39,236 bases of DNA from Bacteroidales bacterium (GCA_023231065.1 JALNWE010000025.1:1-39236); one strand, 5' to 3'. Shown: positions 16,220 to 25,527, counted from the first letter of the stretch. Translations and numbers: made by a program. Notes: generated by a model from the letters alone, not told the origin.

Positions 16220-16980
16220 TAAAACCAGCTTTTTAATGGATCAATGGCCTGTGTTGCAGTAAGATCAAACTGAACTGGAACGACTGAAACATAGTTATTA
16301 TCCAGGGCCCATTGATCTGTATCCTGACCGTCTCCTATATTGACAAAAACACCTTTCATCCAGTAATATTTTCTTCCATTCGGATCTTCCCGTTCGTCAA
16401 AATCTTCCTTCCATGTGCCTTCAGATTGGCGGCAAACCTTGATTCCCTTGATTAAATTACCAGGCACATCCGGAATGTTGACGTTCAGGCAAACACCTTG
16501 TGGTAACCCGTTGGCAATTACTTTTTCAGCAATGTTCCGAACAAACTTTTTTGATGGGTTAAAATCAGCATTAAGGCTATAGTTGTTAAGGGAAAAACCG
16601 ACCGAAGGTATTCCAGCAAGGGCGCCTTCGAGAACAGCTGCCATGGTGCCCGAATAAATGATATTAATAGAGGTGTTAGTTCCATGATTGATTCCAGAGA
16701 AAATAAAATCAGGACGACGATTAAGTACTATTTTGAATGCCAGTTTAACGCAATCGGCCGGAGTTCCGTTACAACAATATTCTTCATAATCTGTTGACTT
16801 GGAAACCAAATCCAGCCTTAACATGTGGGAAATGGTGACAGCATGTGCAGTACCCGATTGGGGACGATCGGGGGCTACAGTTACGATCCTGCCAAGTGGT
16901 CTAATAGTTTCGATGAGCGCCCGGATACCAGGCGCTTTCAAACTGTCATCATTGGTAATAAGAATTAAGGGTTTTTCCAT
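16219..16980 (-). CDS. surE: 5'/3'-nucleotidase SurE
   Basis: 253 residues from the ATG at 16980. The frame reaches 17034, but that point lies upstream of the likely promoter core and the family N-terminus is MEKPLILITNDDS. SurE is a metal-dependent nucleoside monophosphate phosphatase linked to stationary-phase survival. The metal site is visible as TNDD (residues 8-11), SGTAHA near 43-48 and SGINHGTNTSINIIYSGTMA near 93-112. The stop overlaps the start of lpxB by one base (TAATG), indicating coupled translation. The surE-lpxB pair is frequent in Bacteroidota. Confidence 0.95.
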   Translation of the reverse strand: MEKPLILITNDDSLKAPGIRALIETIRPLGRIVTVAPDRPQSGTAHAVTISHMLRLDLVSKSTDYEEYCCNGTPADCVKLAFKIVLNRRPDFIFSGINHGTNTSINIIYSGTMAAVLEGALAGIPSVGFSLNNYSLNADFNPSKKFVRNIAEKVIANGLPQGVCLNVNIPDVPGNLIKGIKVCRQSEGTWKEDFDEREDPNGRKYYWMKGVFVNIGDGQDTDQWALDNNYVSVVPVQFDLTATQAIDPLKSWF

Positions 16981-17022
16981 CTCAGTATGAAATTTAGCGG
17001 GGTTCAATACAATAAAAGTTTT

Positions 17023-17030
17023 CAAAATTA
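17023..17030 (-). promoter_or_regulatory. Promoter -7 element for surE-lpxB
   Basis: TAATTTTG on the minus strand, 42 bases before the surE ATG at 16980. No TTTG is seen at -33. It lies 13 bases from the divergent promoter core of the secreted protein gene. Confidence 0.5.
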
Positions 17031-17043
17031 GCAAGAAATCCTG

Positions 17044-17051
17044 TAGATTTG
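17044..17051 (+). promoter_or_regulatory. Promoter -7 element of the secreted protein gene
   Basis: TAGATTTG, a full TAnnTTTG match, 23 bases before the ATG at 17075. The -33 region overlaps the divergent surE promoter core, so the two may compete for polymerase. Confidence 0.5.
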
Positions 17052-17074
17052 AGGTTCTTTTTTAATTACCCGTC

Positions 17075-17785
17075 ATGTACCGCTTTGTTTTCATCCTTAA
17101 TCTTCTGCTGCCGGCCATATTGTTTTCCCAAAATCTGATCATGAACCCGGATTTCGAAAAATATGCCCGATGTCCTGATCAACCTGGCCAGATCTATCTG
17201 GCAAGCCATTGGTTCAGCCCAAACATAGCTACTCCGGATTATTTCAACGATTGCAGCCCGGATCTGGAATATGGAACTGAGTTTAATAAAAAAGGAGGGC
17301 AGGTCGCACATTCTGGTCATGCATACGCCGGTCTGCAGTTTTATTACCTGAACCGGAACGAATTTTTCGAATATATTGAGACATTATTGGATTCTGCACT
17401 TATCGCGGGACAACTTTATTGCATCAGCGCATTTGTTAGTCTGGGCGAATGTTCTTATGCGGCGCGGGAGATCGGGGCGGTTCTGTCAGTTAATGAGTTG
17501 AAAATACAGCAAGCGCGAAAAGCCAGTCTTGATCACGTTCCGCTCACCTGTGGCCAGCGCCTTGATGATCAAAATGAATGGATGTATATCTCTGGGATAT
17601 ACAGAGCAAAGGGGAAGGAACGATTTTTGACTTTGGGCAATTTCTCAAAAGGAGATGATTTCTGGCACATTCATATGCAATCGTTAACTGATTCACTATT
17701 TAAATCAAGCTTCTATTTTATCGATGACGTTTCCCTGATCGCTATTGGCGATTCAACTGAATGCAACTGCCATCTGATTAAATAG
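17075..17785 (+). CDS. Secreted protein of unknown function, jelly-roll-like
   Basis: 236 residues with a signal peptide (FVFILNLLLPAILFSQ). The mature part opens NLIMNPDFEKYARCPDQPGQ, then SHWFSPNIATPDYFNDC, GGQVAHSGHAYAGLQFYYLN and LIAGQLYCISAFVSLGECSY. It ends with YFIDDVSLIAIGD, as in galactose-binding-like beta-sandwich domains. This block occurs in Bacteroidota surface proteins, often in front of OmpA-type domains; here it stands alone. Seven cysteines remain after the signal peptide, with the last two as CNC at the extreme C-terminus. A ligand-binding role, perhaps for glycans, is inference. The stop is 4 bp from the convergent maf gene. Confidence 0.78.
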   Translation: MYRFVFILNLLLPAILFSQNLIMNPDFEKYARCPDQPGQIYLASHWFSPNIATPDYFNDCSPDLEYGTEFNKKGGQVAHSGHAYAGLQFYYLNRNEFFEYIETLLDSALIAGQLYCISAFVSLGECSYAAREIGAVLSVNELKIQQARKASLDHVPLTCGQRLDDQNEWMYISGIYRAKGKERFLTLGNFSKGDDFWHIHMQSLTDSLFKSSFYFIDDVSLIAIGDSTECNCHLIK

Positions 17786-17789
17786 TTCT

Positions 17790-18374
17790 TCAGAACGCCA
17801 ACAGTTCTTCATACAGTTCTCTCACGGGTAAGCCCATCACATTAAAAAACGAACCATCGATGTTGGTGATACCGATATAACCGATCCACTCCTGAACGCC
17901 ATAGCCACCGGCTTTGTCAAAAGGCCTGAAATTTTCAATATAATAATTGATCTCCTCGTTGGTCAATTCCTTAAATGTCACTGAAGTAAGAACGTAGAAA
18001 ATTCTGGTTTTTTGCTTTGATTTCAAACAAACGGCCGTTATCACTTCATGCCTGCATCCTGATAACTTTTTCAACATATCAACCGCTTCCGAATGATTCC
18101 GAGGTTTACCAAGGATCTCATCCCCTATCGAAACAATGGTATCGGCTGTCAATATAATCGAGTTTTTATCCAGACGGGCAGTATCAAAACTATTCGCCTT
18201 CATTTCAGCAAGATAACAGGCAATTTGAACCGGGGTAAGACCGGCCGGATAGGTTTCTTCCAGATGCATGGCACAGATCTCAAAATCGAAACCAAGTTCT
18301 TTTAAAAGATACTGGCGCCGGGGCGATTCTGATGCTAAAATGATATGCCTTCCTTTCAATCGGACGTCAATCAT
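17790..18374 (-). CDS. maf: Maf family nucleoside triphosphate pyrophosphatase
   Basis: 194 residues, full length. The Maf signature ASESPRRQYLLKELGF is at 14-29. Maf proteins hydrolyse dTTP, UTP and some modified nucleotides to monophosphates. LTADTIVSIGDEILGKP (about 86-102) supplies the catalytic aspartate, and PFDKAGGYGVQEW (about 150-162) is the conserved KxGxYxIQ block. It is last in the operon, 6 bp after the UbiA gene. It is probably cytoplasmic. Confidence 0.94.
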   Translation of the reverse strand: MIDVRLKGRHIILASESPRRQYLLKELGFDFEICAMHLEETYPAGLTPVQIACYLAEMKANSFDTARLDKNSIILTADTIVSIGDEILGKPRNHSEAVDMLKKLSGCRHEVITAVCLKSKQKTRIFYVLTSVTFKELTNEEINYYIENFRPFDKAGGYGVQEWIGYIGITNIDGSFFNVMGLPVRELYEELLAF

Positions 18375-18380
18375 GGTCTT

Positions 18381-19355
18381 TTAGCTTGTGATTAAAATAA
18401 TCTCCAGGGATAGGATACCAGCAACCATGATCAGTTTTGATAACAGGCTCAGATAATGGAAATCGGTTTTCTCTTTTGCTTTGAAGATATTTATCAGGAG
18501 GGAAAGAGCAGGGAATTGGACTGCGATCAGAAAATACCAGAAAAGCAGTTTTAAACCCGAACGGAAGAGGAGAAATTGTCCATATGCCAATAATACCATG
18601 GTGACAAAAACAAGGGAAGCTACAATGAATGATGAAAATTTCATCCCTGCAACGACCGGAATCGTACGACAATCGTTTGGCTCATCCCCTTTGCAATCCT
18701 CCATATCTTTAATGATTTCCCTGAAAAGAGAAACCAGGAATGCAAAAAGGGCATAGGCAAGAAATACCCTGGTAACCCACCCCAGGTCAGAAATGACCGT
18801 GGCAAACAATCCGGAATCCATCCGTATCCAGAAAAATTCAAATAACCAAACAATGAGAATTACAAATGCTGAAAGGACAGAAACGATTATATTGCCCCAA
18901 ACCAATACCCTTTTGTATTTAGCCGAATAAAGCCATAAAAGGCCTGAAAGGAAAGGGAAAATGATCGCAAGACTAAACGCCCGGACGCGATAAGCCAGAT
19001 AAAACCCAATCAAAACAGCGATGGCATTGAGGATCATGTGAAGTTTTATAGCTCCCCGTGGTGAAATGATCCGGTTTACTGCAAGTTTATCAGGACGATT
19101 GATCTGATCAATCTTTACATCAAAATAATCATTGATCACATAGCCACCCACGGCTATCAAGACCGTTACCAGGACCATCAGGGAAAAGTCCATCAGGGTA
19201 CTGTGTGAGGTTGGAGCGCCCGAATACAGAAAAGGAATAAGGACACAGTACCTGAGCAAATATTGAGTAAGAATTATAATCAGCAGGTCAGGCAACCGGA
19301 CCAATCGGCAGAGAGCCTTCAATTTATCCAAACCGGAGAGTGATTTTCCATCCAT
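18381..19355 (-). CDS. UbiA family prenyltransferase (geranylgeranylglycerol-phosphate geranylgeranyltransferase-like)
   Basis: 324 residues with about eight or nine membrane helices. The two metal-diphosphate motifs of UbiA enzymes are present: NDYFDVKIDQINRPDK (residues 75-90) and KDMEDCKGDEPNDC (216-229). The family transfers an isoprenoid chain to an aromatic or alcohol acceptor in the membrane. NDYFDVKIDxINRPxK together with the Maf neighbour matches Bacteroidota proteins annotated as geranylgeranylglycerol-phosphate geranylgeranyltransferase, an activity first known from archaeal lipid synthesis. The true acceptor cannot be told from sequence; menaquinone synthesis (MenA-like) is the alternative. 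It follows the KdsC-like gene by 22 bp. Confidence 0.88.
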   Translation of the reverse strand: MDGKSLSGLDKLKALCRLVRLPDLLIIILTQYLLRYCVLIPFLYSGAPTSHSTLMDFSLMVLVTVLIAVGGYVINDYFDVKIDQINRPDKLAVNRIISPRGAIKLHMILNAIAVLIGFYLAYRVRAFSLAIIFPFLSGLLWLYSAKYKRVLVWGNIIVSVLSAFVILIVWLFEFFWIRMDSGLFATVISDLGWVTRVFLAYALFAFLVSLFREIIKDMEDCKGDEPNDCRTIPVVAGMKFSSFIVASLVFVTMVLLAYGQFLLFRSGLKLLFWYFLIAVQFPALSLLINIFKAKEKTDFHYLSLLSKLIMVAGILSLEIILITS

Positions 19356-19377
19356 GTTTATATTTTTTTCACTTCAT

Positions 19378-19899
19378 TTACCAGTGATAAGCATCGTTGT
19401 TCATCCATTTACCCTGAAGCTTAAGAACCTGTTCGATCACATCACGCACACAACCTTTGCCCCCATCGAGGTGAGAAATATATTTAGCCACCTTCTTGAT
19501 TTCTTCAGCTGCATCAGCAGGACAGGTTGGCACTCCGGCCTCAAGCATCACTTCATAATCAGGGATATCATCCCCCATAAATAAAACCTGTGAAGCTTTG
19601 AGATTGTGGTTCTTCAGGTATTCAAGGAATACATCACGTTTTTTTTCAATCCCAAGATACATATCAGAAATTTGAAGAGCTTTCATCCTATGGGCCATGG
19701 ATTGTGAATGTGCCCCGGATATCACAGCGACGTTGTAACCTTTCTTTTTTGCAAGTTGGAGCGCGTATCCGTCTTTCACGTTGGATACCCGGTATGCCTC
19801 ACCTTCGTTTGTCATCATAACACTTCCATCGGTCAACACTCCGTCGTAATCAAAAATGAATGTATTGATGTCTTTGAGCAGTTCTTTATAATTTCCCAT
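19378..19899 (-). CDS. kdsC: KdsC-like HAD phosphatase (3-deoxy-D-manno-octulosonate 8-phosphate phosphatase)
   Basis: 173 residues from the ATG at 19899. The frame is open further upstream, but that part lies inside the preceding gene. HAD motif I FDYDGVLTDG is at residues 16-25 (nucleophile Asp17, acid Asp19). SGAHSQ (about 61-66) is motif II, and GDDIPDYEVM (109-118) is motif III. The tetrameric C0-type HAD enzyme KdsC makes Kdo for lipopolysaccharide. Motif I has Tyr where the family usually has Val or Ile between the aspartates. The start overlaps the end of the DUF2520 gene by 14 bp. Kdo synthesis fits the nearby lpxB, though related C0 phosphatases act on other sugars. Confidence 0.88.
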   Translation of the reverse strand: MGNYKELLKDINTFIFDYDGVLTDGSVMMTNEGEAYRVSNVKDGYALQLAKKKGYNVAVISGAHSQSMAHRMKALQISDMYLGIEKKRDVFLEYLKNHNLKASQVLFMGDDIPDYEVMLEAGVPTCPADAAEEIKKVAKYISHLDGGKGCVRDVIEQVLKLQGKWMNNDAYHW

Positions 19900-20671
19900 G
19901 TTCTTTTTTATAGTGTATAATGTTATTGCTGATGAGCTGATAAATCTCCAGGTACCGGGGATAGACCGATAATAAAATCCGGTGCTGATCAAGTACATTG
20001 GAATCTTCCCTTACTGCAGGTCCGGTCTGAAGCGAGAATAAATCGTCATGTTGTGCATTCAGCGCTACCTGTTTTATCAATGGTTTTACAAGATCGAACG
20101 GTAATTTCTTTTCTCTCAACAGATTGGCAGCAATGGTGTACATAAAATTGGAAAAATTACCGGCAAAAACGGCGGTCATGTGGAGCCATTTCCGTTTTTC
20201 GCTATTAATAACATATACCTGGTCTGTAAGAAGCCGCGCCATTCGGTCGAGTAAATCCACGTCGGAGGTTGTGGCCGCTTCAATACAAATCGGAATATTT
20301 CGGAAAGGGATAGCCTTCTTCCCTGTAAAAGTCTGCAAAGGATAAAATACTCCTTGCCTGGAGGAGACGGATTCAAGGATTTTCATATCCAGTGATCCGG
20401 AGGTATGAACGACAAGTTTGTCCTTTAAACGGATCTTTTGAGTAAGTTCGGGCAGGACTGAATCGGTAACCGCGAACACATACAGATCCGCCTTTGGAGT
20501 GATTTTTGCGAGATCGGAGATATATTCCGCACCAATACGTTTTGCAAGTTTTTTACCTCTTTCAGGTGTCCAGTTGTAAACCTGGATGACTGCAACATTC
20601 CGTTTTGTCAATGCGACAGCCAGATGGGTAGCCAGTCTCCCGGCACCAATAAAAACAACATTCCGTATCAC
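19886..20671 (-). CDS. Rossmann-fold DUF2520 oxidoreductase-like protein
   Basis: 261 residues from a GTG at 20671, giving VIRNVVFIGAGRLATHLAVA. The glycine-rich GAGRLA is an N-terminal dinucleotide-binding loop. The frame extends to a TTG at 20710 with no good family N-terminus, so that longer start is less likely. An N-terminal Rossmann-like domain (about 1-130) is followed by the helical DUF2520 domain with KKWLHMTAVFAGN-like sequence (KRKWLHMTAVFAGNFSNFMY). The family resembles pyrroline-5-carboxylate and NADP reductases, but no substrate is known. It is first in the DUF2520-kdsC-ubiA-maf operon. Confidence 0.85.
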   Translation of the reverse strand: MIRNVVFIGAGRLATHLAVALTKRNVAVIQVYNWTPERGKKLAKRIGAEYISDLAKITPKADLYVFAVTDSVLPELTQKIRLKDKLVVHTSGSLDMKILESVSSRQGVFYPLQTFTGKKAIPFRNIPICIEAATTSDVDLLDRMARLLTDQVYVINSEKRKWLHMTAVFAGNFSNFMYTIAANLLREKKLPFDLVKPLIKQVALNAQHDDLFSLQTGPAVREDSNVLDQHRILLSVYPRYLEIYQLISNNIIHYKKEHGKL

Positions 20672-20789
20672 ATAAGAAGGCACTCCAGGAAAATTTTGAT
20701 AAAAGTACAAATTAAGGCATTTCGTCTATACCTTTTTCGTCATTTGAAATATTAATGAACGAATTTAAAACCTAAGAATGCAATCATCA

Positions 20790-20814
20790 CCCCTGAACCA
20801 TGAAAGTTCAGGGG
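20790..20814 (-). terminator. Stem-loop at the end of the rpoBC operon
   Basis: CCCCTGAAC (20790-20798) and GTTCAGGGG (20806-20814) form a perfect 9-bp stem with a 7-base loop, 24 bases after the DUF3467 stop. The bases after the stem on the minus strand are not a T-run, so its efficiency as an intrinsic terminator is uncertain; it may instead protect the 3' end. Confidence 0.5.
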
Positions 20815-20838
20815 AATTTTGTCAGCCCTGGGGTATTC

Positions 20839-21150
20839 TCAGGCCTGCGCAGTAGGAACAGGAAGGTTGTAGGCCATCTCTCCGCCTGGATCCTTAATTT
20901 CGCCATGTGCGGATTCATACTTTGATAAATTTTCCTTTAACGCTTTGAACAAGCGTTTTGCATGTTGAGGCGTAAGAATGATACGGGATTTAACCTTGGG
21001 CTTTGGAACGCCTGGCATCATCTTTAAAAAATCGATAATAAATTCAGTGGGGGAATGGGTTATGATAGCAAGATTAGAATAGATGCCTTCACCTACTTCC
21101 TCTGAAATTTCGATGTTGATCTGGTTGACCGGATTGCTTTTTTCTTGCAT
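20839..21150 (-). CDS. DUF3467 family protein
   Basis: 103 residues from the ATG at 21150, 13 bp after the rpoC stop. The longer frame would overlap rpoC. The sequence INIEISEEVGEGIYSNLAI, then THSPTEFIIDFLKMMPG and ILTPQHAKRLFKALKENL is the DUF3467 pattern. The family is a small protein with no known function that follows rpoC in many Bacteroidota. No membrane segment is seen. Co-transcription with RNA polymerase subunits suggests, but does not prove, a link to transcription. Confidence 0.88.
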   Translation of the reverse strand: MQEKSNPVNQINIEISEEVGEGIYSNLAIITHSPTEFIIDFLKMMPGVPKPKVKSRIILTPQHAKRLFKALKENLSKYESAHGEIKDPGGEMAYNLPVPTAQA

Positions 21151-21163
21151 AATACGAATATTA

Positions 21164-24100
21164 TTATTCTTCTTCCTTGGAGGCAAGAAGCATTTCATAA
21201 TCTTCTTTACTACCTACGATCAGGTTCTCATATTCACGCAGGCCAGTGCCTGCCGGGATAAGGTGGCCCACAATGACGTTTTCTTTCAGCCCCATGAGAT
21301 CGTCCTGACGGGCATTAATAGCAGCCTGGGTAAGAACTTTCGTTGTTTCCTGGAATGATGCTGCAGAGAGCCAACTTTTAGTTTGCAATGAAGCGCGGGT
21401 GATTCCCTGAAGGATTTGGAAAGCAGTGGCCGGTTTTGCATCACGGGCTACCACCAGATTTTTATCTTTCCGTTTCAGCATCGAAATTTCATCGCGCAGT
21501 TTCCTGGCGCTGATAATCTGCCCCGCTTTGAGCGTAGTTGAATCGCCCGGGTCTTCCACAACCTTTTTCCCGTAGATCCAATCATTTTCGTCCTGGAAAT
21601 CAATCTTATTGATCAGTTCTCCTTCCAGAAAACGCGAATCGCCAGGATCTTCCACTTCAACTTTACGCATCATCTGGCGGACGATGGTTTCGAAGTGTTT
21701 ATCGTTAATTTTTACTCCCTGTAACCGGTAAACTTCCTGGATTTCATTGACGATATATTCCTGAACTTTCATAGGCCCTTTGATGGCGAGGATATCGCTG
21801 GGGGTAAGGGCGCCGTCTGATAATGCTGTCCCGGCTTTTACATAGTCATTTTCCTGAGCGAGGATCTGTTTGGTTGTTGGGACCAAGTATCGTTTTTCTT
21901 CTCCTGTTTTTGATGTGATGATAACTTCGCGGTTACCCCGTTTCAGTTTTTTTGCGAAGGAAACAACTCCATCAATTTCAGAAACAACAGCAGGATCCGA
22001 AGGATTACGTGCTTCAAACAGTTCGGTGACGCGTGGCAGCCCTCCCGTAATATCGCCTGCTTTACCAATGGCACGGGGGATTTTCACAAGGACCTCTCCT
22101 GCTTTGATGCTGGTACCGTCTTCAATATTGATGTGGGCGCCAACAGGAATATCATACACCTTGATCACTTCACCGATGGCAGAAAGGATATTAATGGCAG
22201 GATTTTTTGCTTTCTGTCGCGTTTCGATTACTACCTTCTCATGATAACCGGTCTGCTCATCAGATTCGATACGGAAGGTGACATTTTCGATAATATTTTC
22301 AAAACTAACTTTACCAGTCACTTCAGAAAGAATAACGGCATTATATGGATCCCAGTCACTGATCAGTTGCCCTTTTTTCACGGCATCATCGTGATGGAAA
22401 AACAACCGTGCGCCGTAGGGAATGTGGGCAGATGTGAGTGCAATGCGTGTATTTTTATCGACAATACGCATTTCGGCGGAACGGCCGATCACAATGTCAT
22501 ATTTTTCACCGGATTCGCCGCTATAGGGTACAGACCTCAGCTCTTCGATCTCAAGGACACCATCATATTTTGCTTCGATACGGGAAGCGCTTGCGATATT
22601 AACACCAGCTACGCCACCTACGTGGAAAGTACGGAGTGTCAGCTGGGTACCAGGTTCCCCGATGGATTGTGCAGCAATTACTCCAACAGCTTCCCCTTTC
22701 TCTACCATACTACCGGTAGCAAGGTTACGTCCATAGCATTTAGCGCATACACCTTTTTTGGATTCACAGGTAAGAACTGATCTGATTTCAACGCCTTCAA
22801 GTGGTGATTCATCAATGATACGAGCCAATTCCTCTGTTATTTCATTACCGGCAGCAATGATCAGTTCACCCGTTTGAGGATGATGGATATCGTGCAATGA
22901 AACCCGGCCTAAAATACGGTCATACAAAGATTCAACCACTTCTTCGGCTTTTTTCAATGAAGTGATCGTCAATCCACGCAATGTCCCGCAATCCTCTTCG
23001 GAAATGATCACATCCTGCGAAACATCCACCAGACGGCGGGTAAGATAACCGGCATCCGCGGTTTTCAAAGCGGTATCAGCCAATCCTTTACGTGCACCGT
23101 GAGTGGAAATAAAATATTCCAGGACAGATAATCCCTCTTTAAAGTTTGAGAGGATAGGGTTTTCGATAATTTCACCTCCTGCCGCACCTGATTTCTGGGG
23201 TTTTGCCATTAATCCACGCATTCCACTAAGCTGACGGATTTGCTCTTTCGAACCACGGGCGCCAGAATCAAGCATCATGTAAACCGGGTTAAAACCCTGC
23301 TTGTCTTTGGTGAGCTGATTCATCAGGGAAACTGTTAACTGAGAGTTAGCATGGGTCCATATATCAATGATCTGGTTGTACCTTTCATTATTTGTGATGA
23401 AGCCCATGTTGTAATTGCTCACAACTTCATCAACTTCAGCAGCAGCATCTGAAACCAGTTTTCCTTTGATTTCGGGGACGATCACATCATCCAGGTTAAA
23501 AGACAAACCTCCTTTAAATGCCATCCGGAACCCCAGGTCTTTAATATCATCAAGAAATTTGGCCGTTTTTGCCGTACCGGTTTTTTTCAGGATCTGGCCG
23601 ATGATGTCACGCAATGATTTCTTGGTCAACAATTGGTTGATATATCCATATTCAGGAGGGACAACCTGGTTAAAAATTACTCTTCCGACAGTGGTTTCAA
23701 TAATCCCGGTCACTATCTGCCCGTTGTCAAAGTATGTATGCCTTACTTTAATGATTGCATGTAAGTCAACTTTATGCTCATTAAAGGCGATGATTACTTC
23801 TTCCGGTGCATAAAAAGTCATACCCTCTCCCCTTACCGGATGTTCGGGTTCGCTTTTACGCGCTTTGGTCATATAATATAGTCCAAGGACCATATCCTGT
23901 GAAGGAACTGTAATGGGGGCGCCATTGGCAGGGTTCAAAATATTATGGGAAGCCAGCATCAGAAGCTGGGCTTCAAGAATGGCTGCATTTCCCAGGGGAA
24001 CATGAACAGCCATCTGGTCACCGTCGAAGTCCGCGTTAAAAGCGGTACAAACCAAGGGGTGAAGTTGAATGGCCTTACCTTCAATAAGTTTTGGCTGGAA

Positions 24101-25450
24101 TGCCTGGATCCCCAAACGGTGCAGTGTAGGGGCCCGGTTCAACATGACTGGATGCCCTTTCAGGATATTTTCCAGGATATCCCATACGACCGGATCTTTA
24201 CGGTCAACAATTTTCTTGGCCGATTTCACGGTTTTAACAATTCCGCGCTCCAGCATCTTTCTGATAATGAATGGCTTGAATAGTTCAGAAGCCATATCTT
24301 TTGGAAGGCCGCATTCATTTAGTTTCAATTCCGGTCCAACTACAATGACCGAACGGCCGGAATAATCAACACGTTTACCCAGAAGGTTCTGGCGGAAACG
24401 TCCCTGCTTGCCTTTTAAGCTATCGGAGAGTGATTTTAAAGCCCTGTTCGATTCTGTTTTAACCGCGCTGGCTTTACGGGAATTGTCGAATAATGAATCG
24501 ACTGCTTCCTGCAACATTCTTTTTTCGTTACGAAGGATAACATCGGGAGCTTTAATTTCAATCAGTCTTTTCAACCGATTGTTCCGGATAATAACGCGGC
24601 GATAAAGATCGTTCAGGTCGGATGTTGCAAAACGTCCACCATCCAATGGCACCAATGGCCTGAGTTCAGGAGGAATAACCGGGACAACTTTAACGATCAT
24701 CCATTCGGGACGATTTTCAAGGCGTTTCTGGGCATCGCGGAAAGATTCAAAAACCTGTAGCCGTTTCAGCGCTTCCGCCTTACGTTGTTGGGAGGTCTCA
24801 GTATTTGCTTTATATCTCAGATCATAAGATTCCTTATCCAGGTCAAGACGGGACAGTAGATCAGAAAGCGCTTCAGCTCCCATTTTGGCAACAAATTTGT
24901 TGGGATCTGCATCATCGAGATATTGATTGTCCTGAGGTAGTTTATCAATGATTTCGAAGTATTCTTCTTCCGAAAGGAAATCAAGATAATTGATGCCATC
25001 AGCCTTTTTGATACCAGGATTGATGACAACAAATTTTTCATAATAAATGATTGATTCCAGTTTCTTGGTTGGTAACCCAAGAAGGGAACCAATTTTATTA
25101 GGCAGTGAACGGAAAAACCAAATATGGGCAACCGGAACTACCAGCTGGATATGGCCAACCCTTTCTCTTCTGACCTTTTTTTCAGTCACTTCAACGCCAC
25201 ATCGGTCGCAAACGATCCCTTTATACCGGATCCTCTTGTATTTACCGCAATGGCATTCCCAATCCTTTACCGGGCCAAATATCCGTTCGCAGAACAGACC
25301 GTCCCGTTCAGGTTTATAGGTTCTGTAATTGATCGTTTCAGGTTTCAGAACTTCACCACTGGACATTTCAAGGATTTTTTCCGGTGAAGCAAGGCTAATA
25401 GTGATCCTTGAAAAGCTGCTGTTTACCTGACCGTCTTTTCTGTAAGCCAT
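21164..25450 (-). CDS. rpoC: DNA-directed RNA polymerase subunit beta'
   Basis: 1428 residues. The catalytic NADFDGDQ that holds the active-site magnesium is at 472-479. The N-terminal zinc ribbon has Cys66, Cys68, Cys81 and Cys84. The second zinc site appears as CESKKGVCAKCYGRN further on, before GEAVGVIAAQSIGEPGTQLT of the trigger-loop and bridge region. The ATG at 25450 gives the expected MAYRKDGQV start. It lies 77 bp after rpoB. The insertion of about 150 residues between the trigger-loop region and the C-terminus is normal for the long form of beta'. Confidence 0.98.
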   Translation of the reverse strand: MAYRKDGQVNSSFSRITISLASPEKILEMSSGEVLKPETINYRTYKPERDGLFCERIFGPVKDWECHCGKYKRIRYKGIVCDRCGVEVTEKKVRRERVGHIQLVVPVAHIWFFRSLPNKIGSLLGLPTKKLESIIYYEKFVVINPGIKKADGINYLDFLSEEEYFEIIDKLPQDNQYLDDADPNKFVAKMGAEALSDLLSRLDLDKESYDLRYKANTETSQQRKAEALKRLQVFESFRDAQKRLENRPEWMIVKVVPVIPPELRPLVPLDGGRFATSDLNDLYRRVIIRNNRLKRLIEIKAPDVILRNEKRMLQEAVDSLFDNSRKASAVKTESNRALKSLSDSLKGKQGRFRQNLLGKRVDYSGRSVIVVGPELKLNECGLPKDMASELFKPFIIRKMLERGIVKTVKSAKKIVDRKDPVVWDILENILKGHPVMLNRAPTLHRLGIQAFQPKLIEGKAIQLHPLVCTAFNADFDGDQMAVHVPLGNAAILEAQLLMLASHNILNPANGAPITVPSQDMVLGLYYMTKARKSEPEHPVRGEGMTFYAPEEVIIAFNEHKVDLHAIIKVRHTYFDNGQIVTGIIETTVGRVIFNQVVPPEYGYINQLLTKKSLRDIIGQILKKTGTAKTAKFLDDIKDLGFRMAFKGGLSFNLDDVIVPEIKGKLVSDAAAEVDEVVSNYNMGFITNNERYNQIIDIWTHANSQLTVSLMNQLTKDKQGFNPVYMMLDSGARGSKEQIRQLSGMRGLMAKPQKSGAAGGEIIENPILSNFKEGLSVLEYFISTHGARKGLADTALKTADAGYLTRRLVDVSQDVIISEEDCGTLRGLTITSLKKAEEVVESLYDRILGRVSLHDIHHPQTGELIIAAGNEITEELARIIDESPLEGVEIRSVLTCESKKGVCAKCYGRNLATGSMVEKGEAVGVIAAQSIGEPGTQLTLRTFHVGGVAGVNIASASRIEAKYDGVLEIEELRSVPYSGESGEKYDIVIGRSAEMRIVDKNTRIALTSAHIPYGARLFFHHDDAVKKGQLISDWDPYNAVILSEVTGKVSFENIIENVTFRIESDEQTGYHEKVVIETRQKAKNPAINILSAIGEVIKVYDIPVGAHINIEDGTSIKAGEVLVKIPRAIGKAGDITGGLPRVTELFEARNPSDPAVVSEIDGVVSFAKKLKRGNREVIITSKTGEEKRYLVPTTKQILAQENDYVKAGTALSDGALTPSDILAIKGPMKVQEYIVNEIQEVYRLQGVKINDKHFETIVRQMMRKVEVEDPGDSRFLEGELINKIDFQDENDWIYGKKVVEDPGDSTTLKAGQIISARKLRDEISMLKRKDKNLVVARDAKPATAFQILQGITRASLQTKSWLSAASFQETTKVLTQAAINARQDDLMGLKENVIVGHLIPAGTGLREYENLIVGSKEDYEMLLASKEEE

Positions 25451-25527
25451 ATTATTTTATTTGTCGGTTGAAAAACAAAAAACTGAAATTCACATTTATA
25501 AATGCAGGCATTATCTTGCCCGGATTT

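Noticed and set aside
16981..17034. Longer SurE start at 17034
   Set aside because: It lies upstream of the -7 element at 17023-17030, and the added residues precede the family's normal N-terminus.
23945..24605. Plus-strand frames inside rpoC and rpoB
   Set aside because: They are shadows of highly conserved polymerase coding sequence; no separate signals support them.
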